From positions 116,021,314 through 116,085,313 of the forward strand of contig CM077160.1 in the NCBI GenBank assembly GCA_039583875.1: a stretch of DNA of 64,000 nucleotides, read 5' to 3'. The number at the start of each line of letters is the position of its first letter. Position 1 is the stretch's first letter. Positions 46,453-58,876 of the stretch are shown here, piece by piece. The position numbers and the translations under genes are program-made. Below the pieces are notes generated by a model that had not been told where the DNA came from, ran no database searches, and was given only the letters and a program-made list of their open reading frames with translations. This DNA comes from Platanthera guangdongensis. Lineage: Eukaryota; Streptophyta; Magnoliopsida; Asparagales; Orchidaceae.

Positions 46453-48820
46453 CTTTTGCTATTCCAGAGCAAAAGTTGGAGATGAACTTATAAGGAATAA
46501 AAGAGATCCTAAGTTTAGCTACCGCTTGAATTAATTAAAAGGAAGATCAAAATAAACATCCGGGGTTAAAGAATTAAATCCTAATTTATGAAATGTTATG
46601 AATGGAGGAAGAGTTTCAAAAAGACTTCTACATAAAATAAAATAGAAGGCAAAAATTTATTTTTGTTAGTTTAACAAAGATGGATTGGATTTATACAAAA
46701 AACTTTAGCTAAAAAGAAGTTAAAGGAAATAATGCAATTTAAAAATTATGCTCTCAAAAAAATTTTAAATTAAGTCTAGAATCATTGAAATAGGCTAAGT
46801 GGTTTGGTGGATTATGAAGAAGGCTTGGATATTGAGGCGAGGCAATTTTTTCTCGAACCTCCAATTTTTTTCTTTTGGATAGTTAGGAAAACGAAATCTT
46901 ATTTTCCTAACTCATAAATTTTTTTCTTTCTTCATAAGGATAAAATTAACCCAATGTATATTTGTAGGAGTAATGAATTTTATCCTCTTACTCCATATAT
47001 AATCTTTTTAAATTATTGGGTGCCTATGTTTACGGAACGAAATCTTATTCCCATTGACATAGGATCTTTTAAGGGATAGGGGGGAATCATGTCAATTAAG
47101 ACACGAAAAAAAAATGGAAGTGGGTTTAGTTTTTCAAAAATAAAACTAGCTTTTAATCAAAAAGTTTTGAGAGCAACCTTTTTAAAATGAACGTTCCAAT
47201 GTTTCTAAAAGCATGAAGTTGAAATAATTGAAATCCATAGATGTTATTTTCTAACATAAAAAATGAGCTTCTATTTATAAAATTAGAAGTGGTGGTGAAA
47301 AACAAGTTCCCTATTATAAGGAAAAGACATAAAAAATTCTTTAAGACTTAACCCCAGACACTTAAATCTATCGAACCTTAATTAATAAACGAATAGTAAG
47401 CAAAGAATAACTAAAATTCGCATATAAATTAACTCGAAACTAGATTTTTGGAAAGCAAAAAGGATTAAGAAATGGTGTATTCGAATTATTTTGTTGCATA
47501 ATTTTAACAAAATATTTTTTGATTTTTTAGAGTTTTATCATTTTTTTTTGTGTTTTAATTATTATCTTTTTAGGATTTTTTTTTATCTTTTTAGGGTTTT
47601 GGGGTTTTTCTAATTTTTTTAGATTTTTAGTTTTTTGTAGATAAGTAATTTACAAGAATGAGGAGAGAAAGAAGAGTTATTTACAAATAAGATAGGGGAG
47701 AAAGAGAGATTTTTTTACAAAAAAGCAAAGTAAAAACTCGATTGCGGCCCCGCGAACAGACTCTTATTTGAATGGTTGGTTCGATGAGTCGACCGTCGCG
47801 GGTAGGCAAGACGCAAGTTTTTACAAAAAAGAAGAAGAGGGGGGAAGAGAGAATTTTTTTTTTTTTTTTTTTTTTTTTGAAGTTTTTTTTTTTTTGTTTT
47901 GTTTTTTTTTTTTTTTTTTTTTTAATAATTTTTTAAAATTTTTTGATTTTTGCATTTTTTGTATTTTTTTGTTAAGTACTGAATATAAAAAGTGCAGAAT
48001 AGGAAAACACCCCCATACTTAATCCTAACATTGTCCCCAATGTTGCAGTCTAAGTATGCGGAACAGATAATATACAAAATATAATAAGTACAAAAAAGAA
48101 AAAGGGAGGGTAGGAGCTTCCCTAAGACGAGCGCGGGAGGCCCAGGCCGAAACCCTGCATTATTTAGAAAAGAAAAAACAAAGCAAAAAGAACGGAAAAA
48201 ACAACAACAAAAAAGATAAACTCGGCCTAAAGATTGCGGGCGGTAGGGGGGTGTGCGTGGGGGAGTCGGAGGTAGCTAAGGCCTTAGCGACCACTACGTG
48301 ATAAAAATGTGATCCCCTAGCGCGCATAAGAGTGAGGACCGCGCCGAATCAAAATAAAAGAAAAAATAATAAGTTAAATTAAAGTAAAATATATATATAT
48401 TTTTTAAGTTTGTCATTTTTTAGTTTTTTTTTTTTTTTTTTCGTTTTTTTTGTTGTTTTTTTTTTTTTTCAAAAACAAGAATGAAAATAAAAAATAAAAA
48501 TATTTTTTGTTAAGTTTTTTTTTTTTTTCATTTTTTGGATTTTTAGTGTTTTTTTTGTTTTTAGTTTAGTTTTTTTTTTGTTTTATAGTTTTTTTTTTGA
48601 AGTTTTTAAGGTTTTGCAAAATTTTTTTTTTTTAGTTTTATAAGTTTTTCATATTTTTTTTTTTGGTTTTATAATTTTGTAATTATTATTTTGTTTATTA
48701 TTATTTTTATTATTATTATTATTATATTTTTGTTGGCCATTTTTAATTTTTGTTATATATAGATATAGGTAAAATTAATAGATTTCCAGGGTTTAAAATA
48801 ACGAACCTAAAATTTCCCCG

Positions 48821-48839
48821 GCAATGGCGCCAAAAACTT
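48821..48839 (-). other. Inner primer-site copy, D unit 1
   Basis: TTCCCCGGCAATGGCGCCA on the plus strand, the reverse complement of a tRNA-Asp primer site. It carries one difference (CAATGG instead of CAACGG). It lies inside the tRNA-containing insert, on the side away from the LTR. Confidence 0.8.
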
Positions 48840-48843
48840 GAAT

Positions 48844-48918
48844 GTCGTTGTAGTATAGTGGTGAGTATTCCCGCCTGTCACGCGGGTGACCCGGGTTCGT
48901 TCCCCGGCAACGGCGCCA
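48844..48918 (+). tRNA. Complete tRNA-Asp(GTC) with CCA inside D, nucleotide 58 = T
   Basis: Full cloverleaf: acceptor GTCGTTG/CAACGGC, anticodon arm CCCGC-CTGTCAC-GCGGG with anticodon GTC, T arm CCGGG-TTCGTTC-CCCGG, discriminator G (48915), then CCA (48916-48918). CCA is not encoded in nuclear tRNA genes. The T loop reads TTCGTTC where every elongator tRNA has A58, so both the m1A58 site and the polymerase III B box are altered. The minus-strand copy is a primer site extended to the full length of the tRNA. I read this as a reverse-transcribed primer, not a working tRNA gene. Confidence 0.9.
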
Positions 48919-48924
48919 AAAACT

Positions 48925-51679
48925 TGATGCAGGTTAAAACTCCAAAATTATTTGCGGTCACGCGGCGACCCGGCGGTTTTATTTGCGAAAAAAGGCGGAA
49001 GTGAATTTATTTAAGAAAACGGGTCGCGCGTATTTATTTATTTATTTTGGATATAAAAAAGGTTTAGAAATCGAGTTTTAACGAAAGGAGGCAAGTGCAC
49101 CTATCGTGAGTAGTACAGGATATTCCGGGTGGAATATCGAGGTCGTATTGTTCTCGGGGCCGGTTCGATTATTTCTACTCTTCCCTGGAGGGGACTATTA
49201 TTTTACCGATAATTATCTTGTCGGGATATTTTATATAAAAATATAGAAAATGGCAGAAAGAAAATGAAAGCAATAAAAAGAAAGCTTGAAGGTGGTGCCG
49301 ATGAAGAGCTTAGCTCGATGGCACCGAAAAAACAATTGAACTAAAATAGACTTTAAATAAAAAGAGCTCCTAAATTTCTAATTAATTAAGGCGGAGACTT
49401 GGCCGTGGAGGTTCCACTAAAATGAGCTCACCTAGCTATAGGGCTATCGCTCACCTGAACGCTAAGACTATTCGACCGGGCTCTCGTCCGACGAAGGATT
49501 CCTCTTAACGCCCGCATTACGCTAAGAACCCCGCTATTGGGTGGGGAACCCAATCCGGTAGAGTTGGCGCGCCTCCTCTCTCGAGGGTTAGTGCGGAACT
49601 CTCTTTGCCAAGGGGTGATCTGTCCATACGCACGGCCTCTCGGCGAGCGTATGGAAAACGGAAATAGGGCCCACACATCGATATGTGGTCCTACGCGTCG
49701 TTAACCCCGGGCAAACCTTAAGTACTTTTAATTAATTAGAAAAATTAGACCTTTAGTTATTTTAAGCTATTTTATCTGTCCCAATGCTCTTCGATGCCGA
49801 GGGCTAAGAACGATTAGCCACTCATCGGAATGGGGACGGCTTGCGGGAAAAGCGGAAAATAAAGCAGAAAATGGAAAGCAGGAAATGAAAGCAGTAAAAT
49901 AAAGCAGTAAAGGAAAGCTGAAAATTGCAAGTCCTACTCAAACGAGTAGGACTAAAGAAAGCAGTAAATTGCGAGTCCCGGCGCAACTGCGTGGGCGGGA
50001 GAAATGAAAGCAGTAAAACGCACACACGCAAGTCCTACTCAAATGAGTAGGAGAAAATAAATGCGGGTCCTACTCAACCGAGTAGGACAAAATAAATGCA
50101 ACGCACGCACACTCTCTCTCGACATAAATGAAAACACACGCACTCTACTGAAAGTAAAACACACGCACACACACGACAGAATTGAAATAAAGCAAAGCGC
50201 CATTTAACTCTTAACGAGTAGGCGGAAATAGATGCACAAGTAAAAAAAATGCAAAAAAACTAAGTTAACGAAAAATTAAAACAACTGCATTTCTACCGCT
50301 AGAATGCGGTAGAAATGCATAAAAAGCGAAAATAAAAATTAAATGGGAAGAAAGATTTGCAAATAAAAAAGGAAAATGCAAGTGATCGAAAAATAAAAAC
50401 GAACACATTTCTACCGCTAGAATGCGGTAGAAATGCATAAAAAGAGAACGAAAAAATTAAAAGAGCAAAAGTTTTGACAATAAAATTGAAAATGCAAGTG
50501 TTCGAAAAAGCAAAATAACAACTTATCCATTCTTATAATTCTATAAAAATGCCTAAAAAGTGGAAGAAAAGTTAAAAGCATGAAAAGTTTTACAAAAATA
50601 ACGAAAAAAACGACTAAGTAAGAAAAATCAAAACCACCTTTTAATCATTTTTATATTTTCATAAGGATGAACAAGAACGGAAAAGCTAAACTATGAAGAT
50701 AATGAAAACAATAAAACTAATTTAAACTCATACACACACACACATGTAAAGAAGAACAAAAAAAAACTAAGTTAAAACAAGGAAGAAAGATAAGATTGCA
50801 TAGGGGAGATTTGCATTAATCCATTCCAAAGTCATGTTGAGAGAAGAAAATAAAACACATTTTATTAAAAAGAAGTACGAGTTACAAAGATACGAAAATA
50901 AAACTAAGGAGAGGGGGAGAAATTATCCCTTACATAAGCCTTGGAAGCATTTCGGCAGCACAACCCTATACAAAATGGTGCCCAAAAGGGGAACAGGAAT
51001 TCAAAGGAGACCCTCTGAATTTATAGAAAAAATTTACAAGGGTCACGCCCTTGGTCACGGGCGTGACAGGGGGCGTGACAGCACTATTTGGAAGGCGGCC
51101 GGCGATTTGACGGGAAAGTTGACTTCGGGCTGGACACGTGTCGGTCTCGCAGTGGTCACGCCCTTGGTCACGGGCGTGACAGGGGGCGTGACAGGTAGGT
51201 GGATCTGGGCGCGGTGCGCCAAAAAGTCGCCGCGCGGGTCTTGTCGGGCTAGCTGGAAAGGTCACGCCCCAGGTCACGGGCGTGACTCTGGGCGTGACAG
51301 GCGGGTGTCGACACTCGACGATCGTCGAGCTGAAAGTGTCGAGTTGAGTGAACACGGGCTTGGGTCACGCCCCGTGTCGGGTGACACGGGCGTGACGCGG
51401 GTGACACGGGCGTGTCAGGCTTTGAACTTCAGAAAATTGCTGATTTCACGGCTTTTGACGTGTCACGCCCTGGTCACGGGCGTGACCCATTTGTCACGGG
51501 CGTGACATGTCAAATTTTGGCAGATTTTTGATTTTTTCTGAAAAATAAAATAAACAAAGTTAGTATAATATTTACAAAAATAGGAGCATTTTATTGAATA
51601 AAAATAAGTAAAAACGACAAAAATAAATAAAAACAACTAAATTAATGTACATAAAAATAGGTATATTTACAATTCATCA
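48925..51679 (-). repeat. Array D, LTR 2
   Basis: 2755 bp, colinear with LTR 1 and LTR 3. The (CA)n run near 50732 is two bases shorter. It serves as 3' LTR of one unit and 5' LTR of the other. Confidence 0.93.
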
Positions 51680-54170
51680 AATACCCCCATACTTAAGCTT
51701 TTGCTATTCCAGAGCAAAAGTTGGAGATGAACTTATAAGGAATAAAAGAGATCCTAAGTTTAGCTACCGCTTGAATTAATTAAAAGGAAGATCAAAATAA
51801 ACATCCGGGGTTAAAGAATTAAATCCTAATTTATGAAATGTTATGAATGGAGGAAGAGTTTCAAAAAGACTTCTACATAAAATAAAATAGAAGGCAAAAA
51901 TTTATTTTTGTTAGTTTAACAAAGATGGATTGGATTTATACAAAAAACTTTAGCTAAAAAGAAGTTAAAGGAAATAATGCAATTTAAAAATTATGCTCTC
52001 AAAAAAATTTTAAATTAAGTCTAGAATCATTGAAATAGGCTAAGTGGTTTGGTGGATTATGAAGAAGGCTTGGATATTGAGGCGAGGCAATTTTTTCTCG
52101 AACCTCCAATTTTTTTCTTTTGGATAGTTAGGAAAACGAAATCTTATTTTCCTAACTCATAAATTTTTTTCTTTCTTCATAAGGATAAAATTAACCCAAT
52201 GTATATTTGTAGGAGTAATGAATTTTATCCTCTTACTCCATATATAATCTTTTTAAATTATTGGGTGCCTATGTTTACGGAACGAAATCTTATTCCCATT
52301 GACATAGGATCTTTTAAGGGATAGGGGGGAATCATGTCAATTAAGACACGAAAAAAAAATGGAAGTGGGTTTAGTTTTTCAAAAATAAAACTAGCTTTTA
52401 ATCAAAAAGTTTTGAGAGCAACCTTTTTAAAATGAACGTTCCAATGTTTCTAAAAGCATGAAGTTGAAATAATTGAAATCCATAGATGTTATTTTCTAAC
52501 ATAAAAAACGAGCTTCTATTTATAAAATTAGAAGTGGTGGTGAAAAACAAGTTCCCTATTATAAGGAAAAGACATAAAAAATTCTTTAAGACTTAACCCC
52601 AGACACTTAAATCTATCGAACCTTAATTAATAAACGAATAGTAAGCAAAGAATAACTAAAATTCGCATATAAATTAACTCGAAACTAGATTTTTGGAAAG
52701 CAAAAAGGATTAAGAAATGGTGTATTCGAATTATTTTGTTGCATAATTTTAACAAAATATTTTTTGATTTTTTAGAGTTTTATCATTTTTTTTTTGTGTT
52801 TTAATTATTATCTTTTTAGGATTTTTTTTTTATCTTTTTAGGGTTTTTGGGTTTTTCTAATTTTTTTAGATTTTTAGTTTTTTGTAGATAAGTAATTTAC
52901 AAGAATGAGGAGAGAAAGAAGAGTTATTTACAAATAAGATAGGGGGGAAAGAGAGATTTTTTTACAAAAAAGCAAAGTAAAAACTCGATTGCGGCCCCGC
53001 GAACAGACTCTTATTTGAATGGTTGGTTCGATGAGTCGACCGTCGCGGGTAGGCAAGACGCAAGTTTTTACAAAAAAGAAGAAGAGGGGGGAAGAGAGAA
53101 TTTTTTTTTTTTTTTTTTTTTGTTTTGAAGTTTTTTTTTTTTGTTTTGTTTTTTTTTTTTTTTTTTTTTAATAATTTTTTAAAATTTTTTGATTTTTGCA
53201 TTTTTTGTATTTTTTTGTTAAGTACTGAATATAAAAAGTGCAGAATAGGAAAACACCCCCATACTTAATCCCAACATTGTCCCCAATGTTGCAGTCTAAG
53301 TATGCGGAACAGATAATATACAAAATATAATAAGTACAAAAAAGAAAAAGGGAGGGTAGGAGCTTCCCTAAGACGAGCGCGGGAGGCCCAGGCCGAAACC
53401 CTGCATTATTTAGAAAAGAAAAAACAAAGCAAAAAGAACGGAAAAAACAACAACAAAAAAGATAAACTCGGCCTAAAGATTGCGGGCGGTAGGGGGGTGT
53501 GCGTGGGGGAGTCGGAGGTAGCTAAGGCCTTAGCGACCACTACGTGATAAAAATGTGATCCCCTAGCGCGCATAAGAGTGAGGACCGCGCCGAATCAAAA
53601 TAAAAGAAAAAATAATAAGTTAAATTAAAGTAAAATATATATATATTTTTTAAGTTTGTCATTTTTTAGTTTTTTTTTTTTTTTTTTTTCGTTTTTTTTT
53701 TGTTTTTTTTTTTTTCAAAAACAAGAATGAAAATAAAAAATAAAAATATTTTTTGTTAAGTTTTTTTTTTTTTCATTTTTTGGATTTTTAGTGTTTTTTT
53801 TGTTTTTAGTTTAGTTTTTTTTTTTGTTTTATAGTTTTTTTTTTTGAAGTTTTTAAGGTTTTGCAAATTTTTTTTTTTTTAGTTTTATAAGTTTTTCATA
53901 TTTTTTTTTTGGTTTTATAATTTTGTAATTATTATTTTGTTTATTATTATTTTTATTATTATTATTATTATATTTTTGTTGGCCATTTTTAATTTTTGTT
54001 ATATATAGATATAGGTAAAATTAATAGATTTCCAGGGTTTAAAATAACGAACCTAAAATTTCCCCGGCAACGGCGCCAAAAACTTGAATGTCGTTGTAGT
54101 ATAGTGGTGAGTATTCCCGCCTGTCACGCGGGTGACCCGGGTTCGTTCCCCGGCAACGGCGCCAAAAACT
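51680..54170 (-). other. Array D, internal region 2 (non-coding)
   Basis: 2491 bp, near-identical to internal region 1, including PPT, inverted repeat, T-rich tracts and the tRNA insert. Most differences are poly-T lengths. The inner primer-site copy here reads CAACGG (54061-54078). Confidence 0.9.
54090..54164 (+). tRNA. Second copy of the tRNA-Asp insert
   Basis: Identical to the tRNA at 48844-48918, including T at position 58 and CCA, six bases from LTR 3. Its presence in both units means the insert predates the tandem duplication and was not an independent event. Confidence 0.9.
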
Positions 54171-56927
54171 TGATGCAGGTTAAAACTCCAAAATTATTTG
54201 CGGTCACGCGGCGACCCGGCGGTTTTATTTGCGAAAAAAGGCGGAAGTGAATTTATTTAAGAAAACGGGTCGCGCGTATTTATTTATTTATTTTGGATAT
54301 AAAAAAGGTTTAGAAATCGAGTTTTAACGAAAGGAGGCAAGTGCACCTATCGTGAGTAGTACAGGATATTCCGGGTGGAATATCGAGGTCGTATTGTTCT
54401 CGGGGCCGGTTCGATTATTTCTACTCTTCCCTGGAGGGGACTATTATTTTACCGATAATTATCTTGTCGGGATATTTTATATAAAAATATAGAAAATGGC
54501 AGAAAGAAAATGAAAGCAATAAAAAGAAAGCTTGAAGGTGGTGCCGATGAAGAGCTTAGCTCGATGGCACCGAAAAAACAATTGAACTAAAATAGACTTT
54601 AAATAAAAAGAGCTCCTAAATTTCTAATTAATTAAGGCGGAGACTTGGCCGTGGAGGTTCCACTAAAATGAGCTCACCTAGCTATAGGGCTATCGCTCAC
54701 CTGAACGCTAAGACTATTCGACCGGGCTCTCGTCCGACGAAGGATTCCTCTTAACGCCCGCATTACGCTAAGAACCCCGCTATTGGGTGGGGAACCCAAT
54801 CCGGTAGAGTTGGCGCGCCTCCTCTCTCGAGGGTTAGTGCGGAACTCTCTTTGCCAAGGGGTGATCTGTCCATACGCACGGCCTCTCGGCGAGCGTATGG
54901 AAAACGGAAATAGGGCCCACACATCGATATGTGGTCCTACGCGTCGTTAACCCCGGGCAAACCTTAAGTACTTTTAATTAATTAGAAAAATTAGACCTTT
55001 AGTTATTTTAAGCTATTTTATCTGTCCCAATGCTCTTCGATGCCGAGGGCTAAGAACGATTAGCCACTCATCGGAATGGGGACGGCTTGCGGGAAAAGCG
55101 GAAAATAAAGCAGAAAATGGAAAGCAGGAAATGAAAGCAGTAAAATAAAGCAGTAAAGGAAAGCTGAAAATTGCAAGTCCTACTCAAACGAGTAGGACTA
55201 AAGAAAGCAGTAAATTGCGAGTCCCGGCGCAACTGCGTGGGCGGGAGAAATGAAAGCAGTAAAACGCACACACGCAAGTCCTACTCAAATGAGTAGGAGA
55301 AAATAAATGCGGGTCCTACTCAACCGAGTAGGACAAAATAAATGCAACGCACGCACACTCTCTCTCGACATAAATGAAAACACACGCACTCTACTGAAAG
55401 TAAAACACACGCACACACACGACAGAATTGAAATAAAGCAAAGCGCCATTTAACTCTTAACGAGTAGGCGGAAATAGATGCACAAGTAAAAAAAATGCAA
55501 AAAAACTAAGTTAACGAAAAATTAAAACAACTGCATTTCTACCGCTAGAATGCGGTAGAAATGCATAAAAAGCGAAAATAAAAATTAAATGGGAAGAAAG
55601 ATTTGCAAATAAAAAAGGAAAATGCAAGTGATCGAAAAATAAAAACGAACACATTTCTACCGCTAGAATGCGGTAGAAATGCATAAAAAGAGAACGAAAA
55701 AATTAAAAGAGCAAAAGTTTTGACAATAAAATTGAAAATGCAAGTGTTCGAAAAAGCAAAATAACAACTTATCCAATCTTATAATTCTATAAAAATGCCT
55801 AAAAAGTGGAAGAAAAGTTAAAAGCATGAAAAGTTTTACAAAAATAACGAAAAAAACGACTAAGTAAGAAAAATCAAAACCACCTTTTAATCATTTTTAT
55901 ATTTTCATAAGGATGAACAAGAACGGAAAAGCTAAACTATGAAGATAATGAAAACAATAAAACTAATTTAAACTCATACACACACACACACATGTAAAGA
56001 AGAACAAAAAAAAACTAAGTTAAAACAAGGAAGAAAGATAAGATTGCATAGGGGAGATTTGCATTAATCCATTCCAAAGTCATGTTGAGAGAAGAAAATA
56101 AAACACATTTTATTAAAAAGAAGTACGAGTTACAAAGATACGAAAATAAAACTAAGGAGAGGGGGAGAAATTATCCCTTACATAAGCCTTGGAAGCATTT
56201 CGGCAGCACAACCCTATACAAAATGGTGCCCAAAAGGGGAACAGGAATTCAAAGGAGACCCTCTGAATTTATAGAAAAAATTTACAAGGGTCACGCCCTT
56301 GGTCACGGGCGTGACAGGGGGCGTGACAGCACTATTTGGAAGGCGGCCGGCGATTTGACGGGAAAGTTGACTTCGGGCTGGACACGTGTCGGTCTCGCAG
56401 TGGTCACGCCCTTGGTCACGGGCGTGACAGGGGGCGTGACAGGTAGGTGGATCTGGGCGCGGTGCGCCAAAAAGTCGCCGCGCGGGTCTTGTCGGGCTAG
56501 CTGGAAAGGTCACGCCCCAGGTCACGGGCGTGACTCTGGGCGTGACAGGCGGGTGTCGACACTCGACGATCGTCGAGCTGAAAGTGTCGAGTTGAGTGAA
56601 CACGGGCTTGGGTTACGCCCCGTGTCGGGTGACACGGGCGTGACGCGGGTGACACGGGCGTGTCAGGCTTTGAACTTCAGAAAATTGCTGATTTCACGGC
56701 TTTTGACGTGTCACGCCCTGGTCACGGGCGTGACCCATTTGTCACGGGCGTGACATGTCAAATTTTGGCAGATTTTTGATTTTTTCTGAAAAATAAAATA
56801 AACAAAGTTAGTATAATATTTACAAAAATAGGAGCATTTTATTGAATAAAAATAAGTAAAAACGACAAAAATAAATAAAAACAACTAAATTAATGTACAT
56901 AAAAATAGGTATATTTACAATTCATCA
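54171..56927 (-). repeat. Array D, LTR 3
   Basis: 2757 bp, ends TTCATCA at 56927 against the target duplication AGCAG. It is the outer 5' LTR of the array in minus sense. Confidence 0.93.
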
Positions 56928-56932
56928 AGCAG

Positions 56933-58876
56933 CAGTAGAAGCAACAGTGGTTATTTCAGGAATTATGGCAGCAGCAGGTTCAGAAACAACAACAACATCT
57001 ACAGCAGGCTCAAAAACAACAGCCTCTGTCATCAGAGAATCCTGGGAAATGGGCTCATCAGAAACAATTTGATTTTCAGCAGCAGTTGGAACATTTTCTT
57101 CTTCAGCAGCAAAAATAATTTCAGAAGTAGATACAGCCTTGTCTTCATTAGCAGCAGCAGCAGTCATCACTGAGAGTACAAAGGATGAAAGAATGTTGGG
57201 GTCACAGCTGGAGAAAGGCACCATTGCCTTAGACAGATCTTCTGAGGGCTGGACAGCAGTGGCTTCTGGAAGGTAGCTGTAATATGCAGTATCAAATGCA
57301 GATAGCAAAGACCTTAGGTCTATTGCTAAGACTGGAGTAGCAGCAGCAACTGGAGCAGAAGAGGCAGCAGACACAGGAGCAGCAGCAGCAGCAGCATGAA
57401 GGCTGGCTTCATAGGGCATCTCCCCCTGCCTGGATGCAGAGACCTCTGTATCAAGGCAAACTGCTGGTGGGGCTGCTGGAGGAAAGAGAGAAGAAAGCCT
57501 GGCAGAGAGGGCTGCCACTGACAAGTGTAGAGGAGCCAAAGAGGTCTCCAAGAGAAGGGAGAGCCTGGGGGCAATGAGCTCATACAGCTTGTCAGCAAGG
57601 GCTGAAAGATCTACTTGCTCAAGAAGAGGAGCAGAGGTAGAGGGTACAGGGATGGCTGAAGAAGCTGGAGGGGGAGGGCTGAATGGTGGAATGAATGGCT
57701 CAGGAGAGGGGATTGTGGAGATGGAGGACAATGGGATGGATATGGAGGGAGTGAAAGTGGGTTGGTCAATAATGTGGTGGAGAAGGTCTTGGAAAGATGT
57801 TGAAGAGGATGGTAATTCTGGAGGAGAAGAGGGGGAATCATCCATGTAGGATTCATCCAGAAGTGTGAAGGATGGGATGGATGGGGATGAGGTGACATCT
57901 GGTGGTGGATAAGAGAATAGGGGATGGAAGAGGTCTGCTGGTGGAGATGAAATGGTTGCTGGAGATGGAATAGAGGTTGGGGATGGGCTGGAAATTGTAA
58001 TTGTGGAGGGAGCTGGAGTGGTGGATGGAATAGGTTGGGTTGGACTTGGAGGAGGAGGAGAAGCAGCACTAGCAGCAGGCAGGTCTTCTGCAGGTGCAGA
58101 GACCTGGGGGGAGTGACTATGTGAGTCCTGGTGCCTGAAGGGGCAGTTGAAGAGGGCCTGCTGGGCTTGTTAATCTGCCTGTCCCATTTCCCAAATAGGG
58201 CACAGGTGAGTCTCTTGGAGGCATTGATGTGCACTCCAGAGGAGACTAACAGAGCAGGGCACTTTGCCTGAAGGAAGACTCCCAGAATTCTTCCAAAATT
58301 TACAAAGTTTTTGTTAATCTTTTTCTTTAGCAGGTCAAAGAAGACCTCTCCCCAGTTCAAGCTTTTCCTATCTACCAGAGCTCCCATGAGGCAGAGCTGA
58401 TGTCTGGAGATGGTGTCATGTGCAGAATGTTTTGCCAACAGGACCTTGCCTACAACATCTGCCAGAAACCTGTATTCAACTGACAGGTTCCTCTTAAACA
58501 ACTTGCTAGGGTTTCCCTCAGGATGACCCATCCTGGCAAGTATATCAGAAAATTCTTCTCCAGAAAGTTCAGCAGAGTCTTCACCATTTCTTAAACCAAA
58601 AACTTCTGTTAAGACTGTTGGGGTCAGAGGTACCTGGGTGCCAGCAATAGATCCAACAATGGTGTTGTTGTCAAGGTTGTGTGCAGTATATACCCATTCC
58701 TTTATTTCATCTGAGGCAAGTTTGATTCTTGTGGTCATGAGGGCAGATAAATGCTGATCTTTGAATAAACTCAGGATGTCCTGGAAGACTTGATCAGTGG
58801 TGTTAAAGGAGTCCAAATCAATGTCAAACCCTACATCAAACTTCATGGCGGCGAGGACAGCAACTGAGACGGCCAT
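56933..58876 (-). pseudogene. ORF3 (env-like) N-terminal part, element C
   Basis: ATG 58874-58876 gives MAVSVAVLAAMKFDVGFDID. Residues 1-230 form the conserved domain (FQDILSLFKDQHLSALMTTR, FGRILGVFLQAKC, ALFGKWDRQINKPSR). A C6/G6 run at 58106-58111 is the site of a frameshift. The next frame then stays open through a proline/serine-rich region to array D at 56932. The sequence resumes at 43677. Full length would be roughly 1,000 residues. I see hydrophobic alanine/valine patches but no convincing signal peptide, so the envelope label is positional only. Confidence 0.78.

Larger units (their letters stand above)
46435..48924 (-). other. Array D, internal region 1 (non-coding)
   Basis: 2490 bp without gag, protease, RT or integrase motif on either strand. 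It holds an inverted repeat CTTTTGCT/AGCAAAAG (46453-46475), a second PPT-like block near 48008-48022, and long T-rich tracts (47517-47970 and 48395-48740, A-rich in the transcript). It ends with a duplicated primer-site region containing a whole tRNA-Asp. Confidence 0.88.
43678..56927 (-). mobile_element. Array D: tandem non-autonomous gypsy-type element (LARD-like)
   Basis: LTR-internal-LTR-internal-LTR, 13,250 bp, bounded by the exact target duplication AGCAG (43673-43677 and 56928-56932). LTRs (2755-2757 bp) have the terminal inverted repeat TGATG/CATCA. Internal segments (2490 and 2491 bp) have no gag or pol. The two repeat units are nearly identical over 5.25 kb, differing mostly in homopolymer and CA lengths. 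The tRNA-Asp primer site and the TGATG termini are as in Athila-type Ty3/gypsy elements. Long LTRs plus non-coding interior fit a LARD mobilised in trans. Orientation is set by PPT and primer site. Confidence 0.93.

Noticed and set aside
47768..48022. Phe-rich open frame over poly-T
   Set aside because: Homopolymer translation in a non-coding internal region.
48844..48918. Ordinary host tRNA-Asp gene
   Set aside because: It sits exactly at the primer site of an LTR element, includes CCA, is present in both units and lacks A58, which also damages the B box.
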